DNA of 64,000 nucleotides from positions 8,936,915 to 9,000,914 of the forward strand of contig NZ_JHEG04000001.1 of the NCBI RefSeq assembly GCF_000760695.4, read 5' to 3'. Both the position numbers and the translations under genes were made by a program. This stretch comes from Tolypothrix bouteillei VB521301 (GTDB lineage Bacteria; Cyanobacteriota; Cyanobacteriia; Cyanobacteriales; Nostocaceae). Position 1 is the stretch's first letter; each line of letters starts with the position of its first letter. Below, one piece after another: positions 44,170 to 51,960 of this stretch. The notes under the pieces were generated by a model. It ran no database searches. It was not told where the DNA came from and saw only the letters and a program-made list of their open reading frames with translations.

Positions 44170-45795
44170 TTAGACTTCAATCGAAACTCGTTGACGTATT
44201 TTCTGCGAGTAAAAGGAAGCAGATTCGTCTCCTTGACCGCACTCTTGTGCAAACTTAATGAGATGGTGTCCTACAAGCCCAACATGAATTAAGCTTTCTA
44301 TTTTGCCTGCTTTTAATGCTGGTTTTGCCATTTTCCAAAAGGTTGTACGATAGTTACCAAAGACACCTACTCTAAGTATGATATTGAATAAGATTGTCAA
44401 ACCTTTTTTGATATTTTTCCAAGAAGTACGAGATGGGCTATTGGGAACCTTGATGCGATTCGGATAGGTATGCACCATATTGTAGGCAAATCTCTGATAC
44501 AAAAACTCTGGTTCGTATGCATCTGTAATGCAACGCCTCCACATATTAATGACTTGTTCGTAAGGCATTAAAAACTCAATATTTGACTCTCGTTTTTCCT
44601 CAAACACAAGTCGCCCTTCTTGTTCTAATCTCCGCCACAATGGAGTTTTGGGTAATGCATAAAGTAGGTTAATTGTCAGCATGGGAATTTGGGACAACCT
44701 AATAAATTCCAAAATTCTGTCAGGCGTGTCTGGTGTATCTGTATCAAATCCTATAATGATTCCCGACACAACTTCCATGCCATAACTGTTCAAAACTTTA
44801 ATCGCTTCCAAGATTGGCATACTGAGGTTTTGTGTTTTGGAAATGGCTTGGAGAGCATCTGTTTCTGGTGTTTCAATACCGCAGAAAACCGTACAAAAAT
44901 AAGCTTCACGCATCATTTCCAACAATTTGGGGCTTTGTGCCAAATTAAGTGTTGCTTCACAAGCAAATTGAATTGGATATCCATTGCGCTTTTGCCAATC
45001 AATAAGGTGAGGAAGCAATTTCATGGCAGCACGGCGATCGCCTACAAAGTTGTCATCGACAAAGTACACTGCGCCTGGATTACCGGATTCGAGCATGGCA
45101 TCTAGTTCAGCAAGAACTTGCTCTGGTTCCTTGAGACGGGGATTGCGTCCGTAAAGTTCGGGGATATCACAAAATTCACAACGGTAGGGACAACCACTGG
45201 AAAATTGAACGTTCGCAAGAAAATAATGTTTGAGATTAACCAGGTGATAGGCTGGAATGGGAAATTGGTTCAGGGGTAGCCGTTCTTTGGTTTCAAAGCG
45301 AATTTGCTTTTCGGGACGTGTCGTGTGTGTATCCAAATATTCAATCATTTGGTCAGTCGCATCCCCTAGTTCTCCTAAATGTAAAATATCGCAATTAGGA
45401 TAATATTCCGGACAACCGGAAACAGAAGGACCTCCCACAACTGTTATTTTGCCTTCCTTATGGGCAATTTCATTAATTTGATTAATTTGCGAACGTTGAA
45501 TGTGCATTCCACTCACAATGACCGCATCAGCCCATCGGTAATCTGACTTTTTTGCCGCTCGCACGTTTTCATCAACAAACCGAACTTCCCATTGTTTGGG
45601 TAAGTAAGCGGCTACAACTAAAATCCCTTGTGGTGGCATAAAAGCTTTAACACGAGTTATCAAGGGGTAAGCATGATGGAAAGTTCCGAATGACCGGCTG
45701 TATTTGGGAAAAATGCAAAGGATGCGTCGGTGATGGCGTGGAATGTAGGGGGTGTTTGAAGTCGGATTCTCAGCAAAAGGCTTTTCTAGAAGCAT
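44170..45795 (-). CDS. hpnP: B12-binding radical SAM hopanoid C-2 methylase, HpnP-like
   Basis: Cobalamin-dependent radical SAM methyltransferase; HpnP makes 2-methylhopanoids. The 541-residue product (ATG at 45795; the TTG at 45861 would only add a non-conserved extension) has the family start RILCIFPKYSRSFGTFHHAYPL and AFMPPQGILVVAAYLP, a B12-binding region (VVGGPSVSGCPEYYP, LHLGELGDATDQMI), the cluster motif C202xxxC206xxC209 (FSSGCPYRCEFCDIPELYGR), and FVDDNFVGDRRAA, then a C-terminal DUF4070-like region. These segments agree with HpnP as I know it. Related DUF4070 proteins of other function exist, so confirmation needs a phylogeny. Confidence 0.82.
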   Translation of the reverse strand: MLLEKPFAENPTSNTPYIPRHHRRILCIFPKYSRSFGTFHHAYPLITRVKAFMPPQGILVVAAYLPKQWEVRFVDENVRAAKKSDYRWADAVIVSGMHIQRSQINQINEIAHKEGKITVVGGPSVSGCPEYYPNCDILHLGELGDATDQMIEYLDTHTTRPEKQIRFETKERLPLNQFPIPAYHLVNLKHYFLANVQFSSGCPYRCEFCDIPELYGRNPRLKEPEQVLAELDAMLESGNPGAVYFVDDNFVGDRRAAMKLLPHLIDWQKRNGYPIQFACEATLNLAQSPKLLEMMREAYFCTVFCGIETPETDALQAISKTQNLSMPILEAIKVLNSYGMEVVSGIIIGFDTDTPDTPDRILEFIRLSQIPMLTINLLYALPKTPLWRRLEQEGRLVFEEKRESNIEFLMPYEQVINMWRRCITDAYEPEFLYQRFAYNMVHTYPNRIKVPNSPSRTSWKNIKKGLTILFNIILRVGVFGNYRTTFWKMAKPALKAGKIESLIHVGLVGHHLIKFAQECGQGDESASFYSQKIRQRVSIEV

Positions 45796-45919
45796 TGTAG
45801 TTCTTGCAATAACGAGTTCGACTGTTTGCTTTTTTATTAAAATGTACCTGATGGCGTGCAAATGCTTCTGAAAAAAAATTTAAGATTTCTTTTGTTTGAT
45901 TTTTTGCAGTCAAGATGCC

Positions 45920-47080
45920 TCAATTTTGTAAAGAATTAGACGTCAGCGGTATGAGTTTGCCGCCTCTTGTCAACTTCAATTTTCGACCACGCCACTCGAA
46001 AGTATTGCCAACAAAGCCATAGCACCACAGCGCAAAGCTGATAAGATCCCGTAAAGGCACCAAGAACAAAAATTTTCTAGCAACCGGATCTTTAAGGCTT
46101 CTGACCCCAACAACCCATGCCATCATTAATCTCGTCGTCAACACGATCCCTAGTATCACCCAACTGAAAATTGACCCAAATGTTGCGATCGAGAGTAATA
46201 AACTGCTAGCTATACCGTAGGTAGACATCAGACCGAGATAGCCCCAAGGACGAGAGACTCGCGTACAGCAATTCCAACGGATTTGACGCTGGATTAAATC
46301 AATAAAGTTTTCTGTAGCGATCGCATGGTCAATAATATAGTTGGACAGCACCACCGTGTAGCCTGCTCGGGCACTTAGGTAACCTAGTTGGAAATCATCC
46401 GCTAGATAATCAGCTATTGCCTGAAATCCTCCAATTTCCTCAAGAACGTTTGTCCGGATCGCAATTGTGGGACCTAAAGCAAAATTCATGCCCTCTATAT
46501 ATCTCGCAACTAAAACACCAGCAAGGTATTCAGTAGATATTCCAATGGCTTCAAAGATTGCCACCCAACCTCTAACTTGCGGACGGTACAAACAAGTCAC
46601 AACCCCAACGCTAGAATCGCTCATTGGTTGAATAACTTGCTTTAAATAATCTGGTCTGACTTGAACATCACTATCTGCAAGTACTAAGAATGAATACTTG
46701 GATTCAGCTTGTGCGTTAGCTAGGTTGCTCACCTTATGATTCGTACCTATTGTGCGATCGCCGATTGCGAGACGAATGTCGAGATCTGGAAAGTCTTTGA
46801 TGATTGTGTTTACTACTGCTATGCAAGGGTCGCGTTCATCGCGCACGCTAAAGATAATTTGATATTCTGGGTAGTCTTGTTTGCAGAAAGAGGCAAAGTT
46901 TTCGTAGGTATTAATGTCAAGACCGCAAATTGGTTTCAGGATAGTAACGGGCGGGTGGAAGTCGCAATCTGTATGCGTCGGGCGGGAAAAGAACTGAATT
47001 GCTGCATAAATGGCATAGCAGTTATACCAAATTGCTGAAAAACATAGCATCACAAGCAGAAATTGGTACAGATTTAGCAT
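45920..47080 (-). CDS. hpnI: Hopanoid glycosyltransferase HpnI
   Basis: HpnI transfers N-acetylglucosamine to bacteriohopanetetrol, before HpnK deacetylation and HpnJ ring contraction. The 386-residue product shows the ceramide-glucosyltransferase-like pattern: an N-terminal helix, PPVTILKPICGLDINTYENFASFCKQDYPEYQIIF, LADSDVQVRPDYL (DxD), ADDFQLGYLSARAGYTVVLS and QRQIRWNCCTRVSRPWGY (QxxRW), and C-terminal helices with FEWRGRKLKL. Start ATG at 47080. It precedes hpnP (124 bp downstream) on the same strand, an operon-like arrangement. No hpnK gene is visible in the window. Confidence 0.92.
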   Translation of the reverse strand: MLNLYQFLLVMLCFSAIWYNCYAIYAAIQFFSRPTHTDCDFHPPVTILKPICGLDINTYENFASFCKQDYPEYQIIFSVRDERDPCIAVVNTIIKDFPDLDIRLAIGDRTIGTNHKVSNLANAQAESKYSFLVLADSDVQVRPDYLKQVIQPMSDSSVGVVTCLYRPQVRGWVAIFEAIGISTEYLAGVLVARYIEGMNFALGPTIAIRTNVLEEIGGFQAIADYLADDFQLGYLSARAGYTVVLSNYIIDHAIATENFIDLIQRQIRWNCCTRVSRPWGYLGLMSTYGIASSLLLSIATFGSIFSWVILGIVLTTRLMMAWVVGVRSLKDPVARKFLFLVPLRDLISFALWCYGFVGNTFEWRGRKLKLTRGGKLIPLTSNSLQN

Positions 47081-47138
47081 GAATATTGTTTACGGAGTTT
47101 TTGTTTGCATACTTGGCAAGATGTTCTTAAGTATACAG

Positions 47139-47297
47139 TTACAAGGTACTTGAAGAATCCTTTTTTTCTGGTGCTGGCAGTCGGTCGATCCAGTCTTCGA
47201 TCAACTGTGTCATTGTTTTTTCTTTAGACTCAGCATACAGCTTAAGTTTCTTGTATCGACGCTCCGACAATCTAAACCGCAATGACTTTTCTTTCAT
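47139..47297 (-). CDS. Small ribbon-helix-helix (CopG-like) DNA-binding protein
   Basis: I translated this 52-residue frame by hand: MKEKSLRFRLSERRYKKLKL, then YAESKEKTMTQLIEDWIDRL and a short polar tail. The pattern is a beta-strand (SLRFRLS) and two helices separated by KTMTQL, which fits the ribbon-helix-helix fold of CopG/MetJ-like repressors. Its ATG (47297) is four bases from a perfect 10-bp palindrome, a typical autoregulatory operator. It is divergent from the ABC exporter gene. It may control that exporter and neighbouring hopanoid genes; this is inference. Confidence 0.7.
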   Translation of the reverse strand: MKEKSLRFRLSERRYKKLKLYAESKEKTMTQLIEDWIDRLPAPEKKDSSSTL

Positions 47298-47300
47298 ATT

Positions 47301-47310
47301 TGTGTACACA
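47301..47310. promoter_or_regulatory. Palindromic operator candidate in the RHH/ABC divergent promoter
   Basis: TGTGTACACA is a perfect 10-bp palindrome lying between the RHH gene start (47297) and a TATAAT box at 47331-47336 that could serve the ABC exporter gene (ATG 47397). A weaker outer repeat, TTTGT...ACAAA, spans 47299-47322. The spacing fits a ribbon-helix-helix repressor controlling both directions. Confidence 0.5.
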
Positions 47311-47396
47311 TTGTTCTACAAATATGGGAATATAATAACAACCCAACTGCTCAAAGGGTGAGTGCAATTTGTGTTCGTTCGCTGCTGTCTACCTTC

Positions 47397-49013
47397 ATGC
47401 GTTTGATTTCGTTTCTTCTGAGTTCTTCATGGAAAATAGTGACTCTTGCTATTGTCACTGGATTTCTAAGTGGTGGTAGTAATGCTAGCCTCATTGCTTT
47501 AATTAGCAGTGCAGCAAGTAATAGCGCCAATTCACGCCTTGCGATCGCGATTTGGGGTTTTGCAGGGCTAACTCTAGTTGCACTCATAACTAGTGTTATT
47601 TCCCAAATGTTGCTGATTCGTATCTCTCAAAATGCAATTTTTCAATTACGGTTGCGTTTGAGCAACCAGATATTAGCTTCGGAATTGAGTCATTTGGAAC
47701 AGCTTGGAAATCCTCGTATTCTGGCAACTTTGACAGAGGATGTCCAGACAGTCGCTCATGCGGTTCACGTGATGCCACATTTGTGCATTGATATTGCCAT
47801 TGTTATAGGTTGTTTAACATATGTAACATGGCTTTCTTGGCTGGTTTTTCTTATGGTTTTAGGCGTAGCAGTTGTAGCAATTGGGAGTTGTCAGTGGCTC
47901 TTAAATCAAGGCAAAAAATACCTTTCTCTTGCTCGTGAAGACCAAGATATACTCTTTAAGCATTTCCGTACTATTACAGAAGGAGTTAAAGAGCTTAAGC
48001 TCAATTACAAGCGCCGTCAAGCCTTTCTTGCAAAAGATTTACAACCAACAGCAACTACCTTTAGCAGCCATAATATTAAAGGTCTTTCATTTTACTCATT
48101 TACAACTAGTTGGGGAAGGTTAATATTCTTTTTTGCAATTGGTTTTGTCATTTTTTCACTTCCTAATATACTTATTATTAATCCCCAAACACTTGCTGGC
48201 TTTATCTTAACTTTCACATATTTAATGTTGCCCATGAACAACATTGTGGAAAATATTCCTATTATTACTAGAGCTAGCATTGCATTAGATAAGATAGAAT
48301 CATTGGGTTTGTCTTTAGAAAGCAAAGCTGAGAGATCCATAGAACCGCCTGAAGCTCAAACTTTGTGGAGGGACTTGCAGCTTTTGGATGTGACTCATAA
48401 TTACAAAACGCACAAAGAAGATAGCTCTTTTGGTATCGGTCCAATTAACTTAACTTTTGTTCCGCATCAACTCGTATTTATTGTTGGGGGAAATGGCAGC
48501 GGTAAATCTACTCTCGCTAAAATAATTGTAGGTCTTTACACACCGGAATCTGGAAAAATTTTATTTGATGGAAAGACTATTAACGAGGAGAATCGAGAAT
48601 GGTATCGCCAGCATTTTTCTGTAGTATTTTCTGATTTTTATTTGTTTGATGAGCTTTTGGGATTAGATAATCTTGCTTTAGAAACTAAATCAAAAGAGTA
48701 CTTAAAATTACTTCGATTGGATCGTAAGGTAACAATAGAAAATGGAAAACTTTCTACCACAAACCTTTCCCAAGGTCAGCGGAAGCGGCTGGCATTACTC
48801 ACTGCATATTTAGAGGATCGACCAATTTATTTGTTTGATGAGTGGGCAGCAGATCAAGATCCAGTTTTTAAAGAAGTTTTCTATACTGAACTGCTGCCAA
48901 GGCTGAGAGATAGAGGCAAAACAGTCATTGCCATTACTCATGACGATCGCTATTTCCATGTTGCCGATCGCATTATAAAACTCGATTACGGTCAAATAGA
49001 ATTTGACAAATAA
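47397..49013 (+). CDS. SyrD/PvdE-type ABC exporter (fused permease-ATPase)
   Basis: Half-size ABC exporter of 538 residues: six hydrophobic helices in residues 1 to about 300, beginning RLISFLLSSSWKIVTLAIVTGFLSGGSNASLIALI as in cyclic-peptide exporters, then an ATPase with Walker A FIVGGNGSGKSTLAKII, signature LSQGQRKRLALLTAYL, Walker B IYLFDEWAADQDP and H-loop AITHDDRYF. SyrD/PvdE proteins export peptides such as siderophore precursors; the cyanobacterial homologues have no fixed cargo. I prefer the ATG at 47397 to the GTG at 47358 because it matches the family N-terminus. Location in the hopanoid region and beside an RHH regulator is notable; no NRPS or precursor-peptide gene is adjacent. 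Confidence 0.85.
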   Translation: MRLISFLLSSSWKIVTLAIVTGFLSGGSNASLIALISSAASNSANSRLAIAIWGFAGLTLVALITSVISQMLLIRISQNAIFQLRLRLSNQILASELSHLEQLGNPRILATLTEDVQTVAHAVHVMPHLCIDIAIVIGCLTYVTWLSWLVFLMVLGVAVVAIGSCQWLLNQGKKYLSLAREDQDILFKHFRTITEGVKELKLNYKRRQAFLAKDLQPTATTFSSHNIKGLSFYSFTTSWGRLIFFFAIGFVIFSLPNILIINPQTLAGFILTFTYLMLPMNNIVENIPIITRASIALDKIESLGLSLESKAERSIEPPEAQTLWRDLQLLDVTHNYKTHKEDSSFGIGPINLTFVPHQLVFIVGGNGSGKSTLAKIIVGLYTPESGKILFDGKTINEENREWYRQHFSVVFSDFYLFDELLGLDNLALETKSKEYLKLLRLDRKVTIENGKLSTTNLSQGQRKRLALLTAYLEDRPIYLFDEWAADQDPVFKEVFYTELLPRLRDRGKTVIAITHDDRYFHVADRIIKLDYGQIEFDK

Positions 49014-49037
49014 TGAGGTTGTTAGTTGTTAGTTGAT

Positions 49038-49173
49038 GGGAGCATCCCAATGAGGGAAAAAACGCCAACGATTGGAAATCACAACTACACAAACAAAGCC
49101 TGCATAGGTAGGCTTTGTTTGTGTAGCCCTAGAATTCTATTCTGAGGGCAATGTGTCAAATTGGGGTACTCTT
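49038..49173. mobile_element. MITE-like element (136 bp), copy 2, with 8-bp target duplication
   Basis: Begins GGGAGCATCCCAATGAGGGA like the inward-read right end of copy 1 (14512 toward 14375). Flanking TAGTTGAT repeats at 49030-49037 and 49174-49181 fit an 8-bp target duplication, though the flanks are themselves repetitive. The central hairpin CTACACAAACAAAGCCT (49085-49101) with AGGCTTTGTTTGTGTAG (49110-49126) has the same total length (42) as in copy 1 but a different sequence, and is followed by the shared AGAATTCTATTCTGAGGG segment. The right terminus has diverged. Confidence 0.8.
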
Positions 49174-49218
49174 TAGTTGATGGTTGGGTAAACTTTACCA
49201 ACCAAAAATAACTAACTA

Positions 49219-50088
49219 CTAACTCTCTTTAACTTTAGAAAATCGAGTAGTTTGGTCTTTCCGTTTTTCAGGCATAAGCTTGATAACATGGAGAGCAATT
49301 TTGGCAAGTGTGGGTAACAATTGGGGTTGGAGTAGACGTTGGTCAAAAGCACTCATCCTTTTAGTATTTTCCTCAAGACAAGTCGATAAAAATAGCTCTG
49401 GAGTTAAATTATCCATAAAATTTACAGCCCCAGTAGCTGTAAAACTTTGATTCCGCTCTTCATCAGAGCCTTTAAATGCTGATATTTTCTCCTTTAGTGC
49501 TCTTTGATAATGCCAGAGAGCAAGAACTCCGCGCAACCAATTGGCTTTCTTACCTTCCTGAATTTGTAGATAAGTAACCCAATTCACAAAGAACATAATG
49601 TGACGGGCTTCTTCATTAAGAATTGGATCGAATATATGGAAGAAGGCTTCTGGCATATAACCAGCTTTACGAGCAATTCCAAACATTCCGAAGGCTAAGA
49701 AAGAGTCGAGGCATTCTCCAAAACCAAAGTCAATAAAAGCCGTTTTGATATTGTTAGGAATTCCAGGTTCGGAAGATTGAGAAATTGGAATATTATAATG
49801 CTCTATGAGAAATTTAATCAGTCGGAAATGGCGAGTTTCCTCCATACCTTGAAGAGCAATTGCCTCGCGCAATAATGGGTCACCAATCGTCTGTGCAAAA
49901 GTGTGAACCATTGCTCCTGCTTTCTGTTCTGTGCTGAGAGCTTCCTTCCAGAAAGGAATACCGTGCAAGCGATCGAGGGTGACACTATCCACAGTTGGCC
50001 AGGAGAGTTGCTCTGGCTCAAAGTTAATGTGACTTTCAATAAAGCTACGGCAGAAAAGCTCTTTGTGATTTTCACTTCCGAGTTTCAT
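49219..50088 (-). CDS. Ferritin-like di-iron protein next to hpnJ
   Basis: The product is 289 residues and all-helical. Two ExxH iron-binding motifs are visible: E84xxH87 in GMEETRHFRL and E160xxH163 in LNEEARHIMFF, with E54 and E125 as plausible further ligands. This is the layout of ferritin-like di-iron oxidases and hydroxylases. No membrane helix is obvious. The gene lies 47 bp downstream of hpnJ on the same strand, so they are probably co-transcribed. I do not recognise a named family, and inferred roles are oxidation, hydroxylation or desaturation of a hopanoid or its precursor. Start ATG at 50088. Confidence 0.75.
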   Translation of the reverse strand: MKLGSENHKELFCRSFIESHINFEPEQLSWPTVDSVTLDRLHGIPFWKEALSTEQKAGAMVHTFAQTIGDPLLREAIALQGMEETRHFRLIKFLIEHYNIPISQSSEPGIPNNIKTAFIDFGFGECLDSFLAFGMFGIARKAGYMPEAFFHIFDPILNEEARHIMFFVNWVTYLQIQEGKKANWLRGVLALWHYQRALKEKISAFKGSDEERNQSFTATGAVNFMDNLTPELFLSTCLEENTKRMSAFDQRLLQPQLLPTLAKIALHVIKLMPEKRKDQTTRFSKVKES

Positions 50089-50135
50089 TTGCGAGTACCT
50101 CAGTTGTCTGTTATTGATTGTTCTTCCATTAACAA

Positions 50136-51590
50136 CTAACCACCAACCACTGATGGTGTTTTAGTAGCTGCTTGGGTGCGACGGTCTTTAAGATAAGAGA
50201 AGAACTCGCGTCCTTCACGCAGGCGACGTACTAACATTTGAGGATTGGTTAGCATTTCACCCACAATTGGGATGATGGCTTTGGGTCGAAAATAAAAACG
50301 ACGGTACATTTGTTCTACTGCATCTTCAATCTCAGCACTCGAGAGGTTTGGATATTGCAGTGTAGACATTTGAATTCCAGAGTTTGCCACTAGGGAAGTG
50401 TCACTAAACCAACCGTTAGTCTGAGCTTGTCGATAGAGTTCAGTACCCGGATAGGGGGCGGCGATAGAAACTTGGATGGTATGAGGGCTCATCTCGCAAG
50501 CAAAGCGAATGGTTTCCTCAATTGTCTCGCGGGTTTCGTTTGGTAAGCCAATGATAAACGTTCCGTGTACGGTGATGCCGAGTTTGTGGCAGTTCTCCAT
50601 GAACTTTCGCGCCACTTCTAACTTAATGCCTTTCTTAATGCCATCTAGAATTTGTTGATTACCCGATTCAAAGCCTACTAATAACAGCCGCAAACCGTTA
50701 TTACGTAGCTGTTTGAGAGTCTCGTAGTCTAGATTTGCACGGGCATTGCAGCTCCAAGTCAGCTTTAATCGTTTCAAATGTTCGCTGATGGCGATCGCTC
50801 TATGCTTGTCAATGGTGAAGGTGTCATCATCGAACATATATTCTTGCACCCGATCGCCAAAAATAGCTTTAGCTTCTTCCATTTCTCGCCCAACTGCGTC
50901 TGGGCTTTTGCTACGGTACTGATGTCCGCCAATAGTTTGAGGCCAAAGACAGAAGGTGCATTTAGCAGGGCAACCTCGTCCTGTATAAAATGAAATATAT
51001 GGGTGCAGTAAATATCCTATGAAGTATTTTGTAATATCCAAGTCCCGCCCGTAAATTGGTAGTACGCTCGGCATAGCGTCCCAATCGTGAATCAGTTCGC
51101 GCTCGGGATTGTGATGGATGCTACCGTTGCGATCGCGGTAGCTGAGACCTTGGATTCGATCCCAATCCTTCCCCTCGGCTAAATCCTTACAAGTGTAGTC
51201 AAATTCATTGCGACAAACAAAGTCAATGACTGGATTCTCTCTAAGGGTTTCATCTGGTAAAACTGCCGTGTGTGCTCCAACAAAACCAATTTGCACATCA
51301 GGGCATTGTTGCTTAATTGCTAACGCACATTTTATATCATTTGTCAATGATGGAGTACTTGTGTGCATAATTACCAATTCATACTCTTTAGCAATTTGCA
51401 GCACATCTTCCACAGTTTGATTGTGTGGAGGCGCATCTACAAGCTTGCTTCGAGGAATCAAGGCTGCAGGCTGAGCTAACCACGTAGGATACCAAAAAGA
51501 AGTTATTTCACGTTTGGCTTGGTATCGGGAACCCGCACCGCCATCAAATCCATCAAAGGAAGGAGGATTGAGTAGCAACGTCTTCAGCAT
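50136..51590 (-). CDS. hpnJ: HpnJ, BHT-cyclitol-ether-forming radical SAM enzyme
   Basis: HpnJ is the radical SAM enzyme credited with converting the glucosamine head group to the cyclitol ether by ring contraction. The 484-residue product has the family start LLLNPPSFDGFDGGAGSRYQ, ITSFWYPTWLAQPAALIP, a B12-binding-like N-terminal domain (IGFVGAHTAVLPDETLREN), the cluster motif CxxxCxxC in GRGCPAKCTFCLWPQTIGG, YMFDDDTFTIDKHRA and FIIGLPNETRETIEETI. The first 60 residues are nearly diagnostic. Start ATG at 51590. The ferritin-like gene follows 47 bp downstream. Confidence 0.95.
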   Translation of the reverse strand: MLKTLLLNPPSFDGFDGGAGSRYQAKREITSFWYPTWLAQPAALIPRSKLVDAPPHNQTVEDVLQIAKEYELVIMHTSTPSLTNDIKCALAIKQQCPDVQIGFVGAHTAVLPDETLRENPVIDFVCRNEFDYTCKDLAEGKDWDRIQGLSYRDRNGSIHHNPERELIHDWDAMPSVLPIYGRDLDITKYFIGYLLHPYISFYTGRGCPAKCTFCLWPQTIGGHQYRSKSPDAVGREMEEAKAIFGDRVQEYMFDDDTFTIDKHRAIAISEHLKRLKLTWSCNARANLDYETLKQLRNNGLRLLLVGFESGNQQILDGIKKGIKLEVARKFMENCHKLGITVHGTFIIGLPNETRETIEETIRFACEMSPHTIQVSIAAPYPGTELYRQAQTNGWFSDTSLVANSGIQMSTLQYPNLSSAEIEDAVEQMYRRFYFRPKAIIPIVGEMLTNPQMLVRRLREGREFFSYLKDRRTQAATKTPSVVGG

Positions 51591-51960
51591 AAGTTTTTGT
51601 TTTGAAAGTAGGGAGTGGGAAGTAGGAATTAATCTCCAATTGCTTTTTTATCCTTTGCCTATTGACTCATAAAAATACTGTGTTTGTATAGAAGAGTTCT
51701 TTAAAAATAGGATTAGGGTTAGTGCCATCCAAAGTCAAGGTATGTTAGTCAAGATATGAAAATATTGAACTATGTCTTAAATTAAAGGTGCTGTGAGTGT
51801 GAGTAAGTGTGAGGAGCAATTTTGAGCAACAGTAAAGCGGTACAGATCCCAAAATTTATTCCAGTATGGGGATTGTCTTGTCACTGTTTTTGTGGTGTGT
51901 GAGGATGAAAGTTCTCTTTGGGAAGTATGTGTCAGGAATGTGACAAAAAGACCAAGTTTT
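51591..51960. other. Gene-free spacer upstream of hpnJ
   Basis: This stretch of 370 bp between hpnJ and the squalene-synthase-like gene holds no ORF or hairpin that I can support. It should carry the hpnJ promoter. A GTGAG/TGTGAG-rich tract lies around 51790-51815. Confidence 0.4.
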
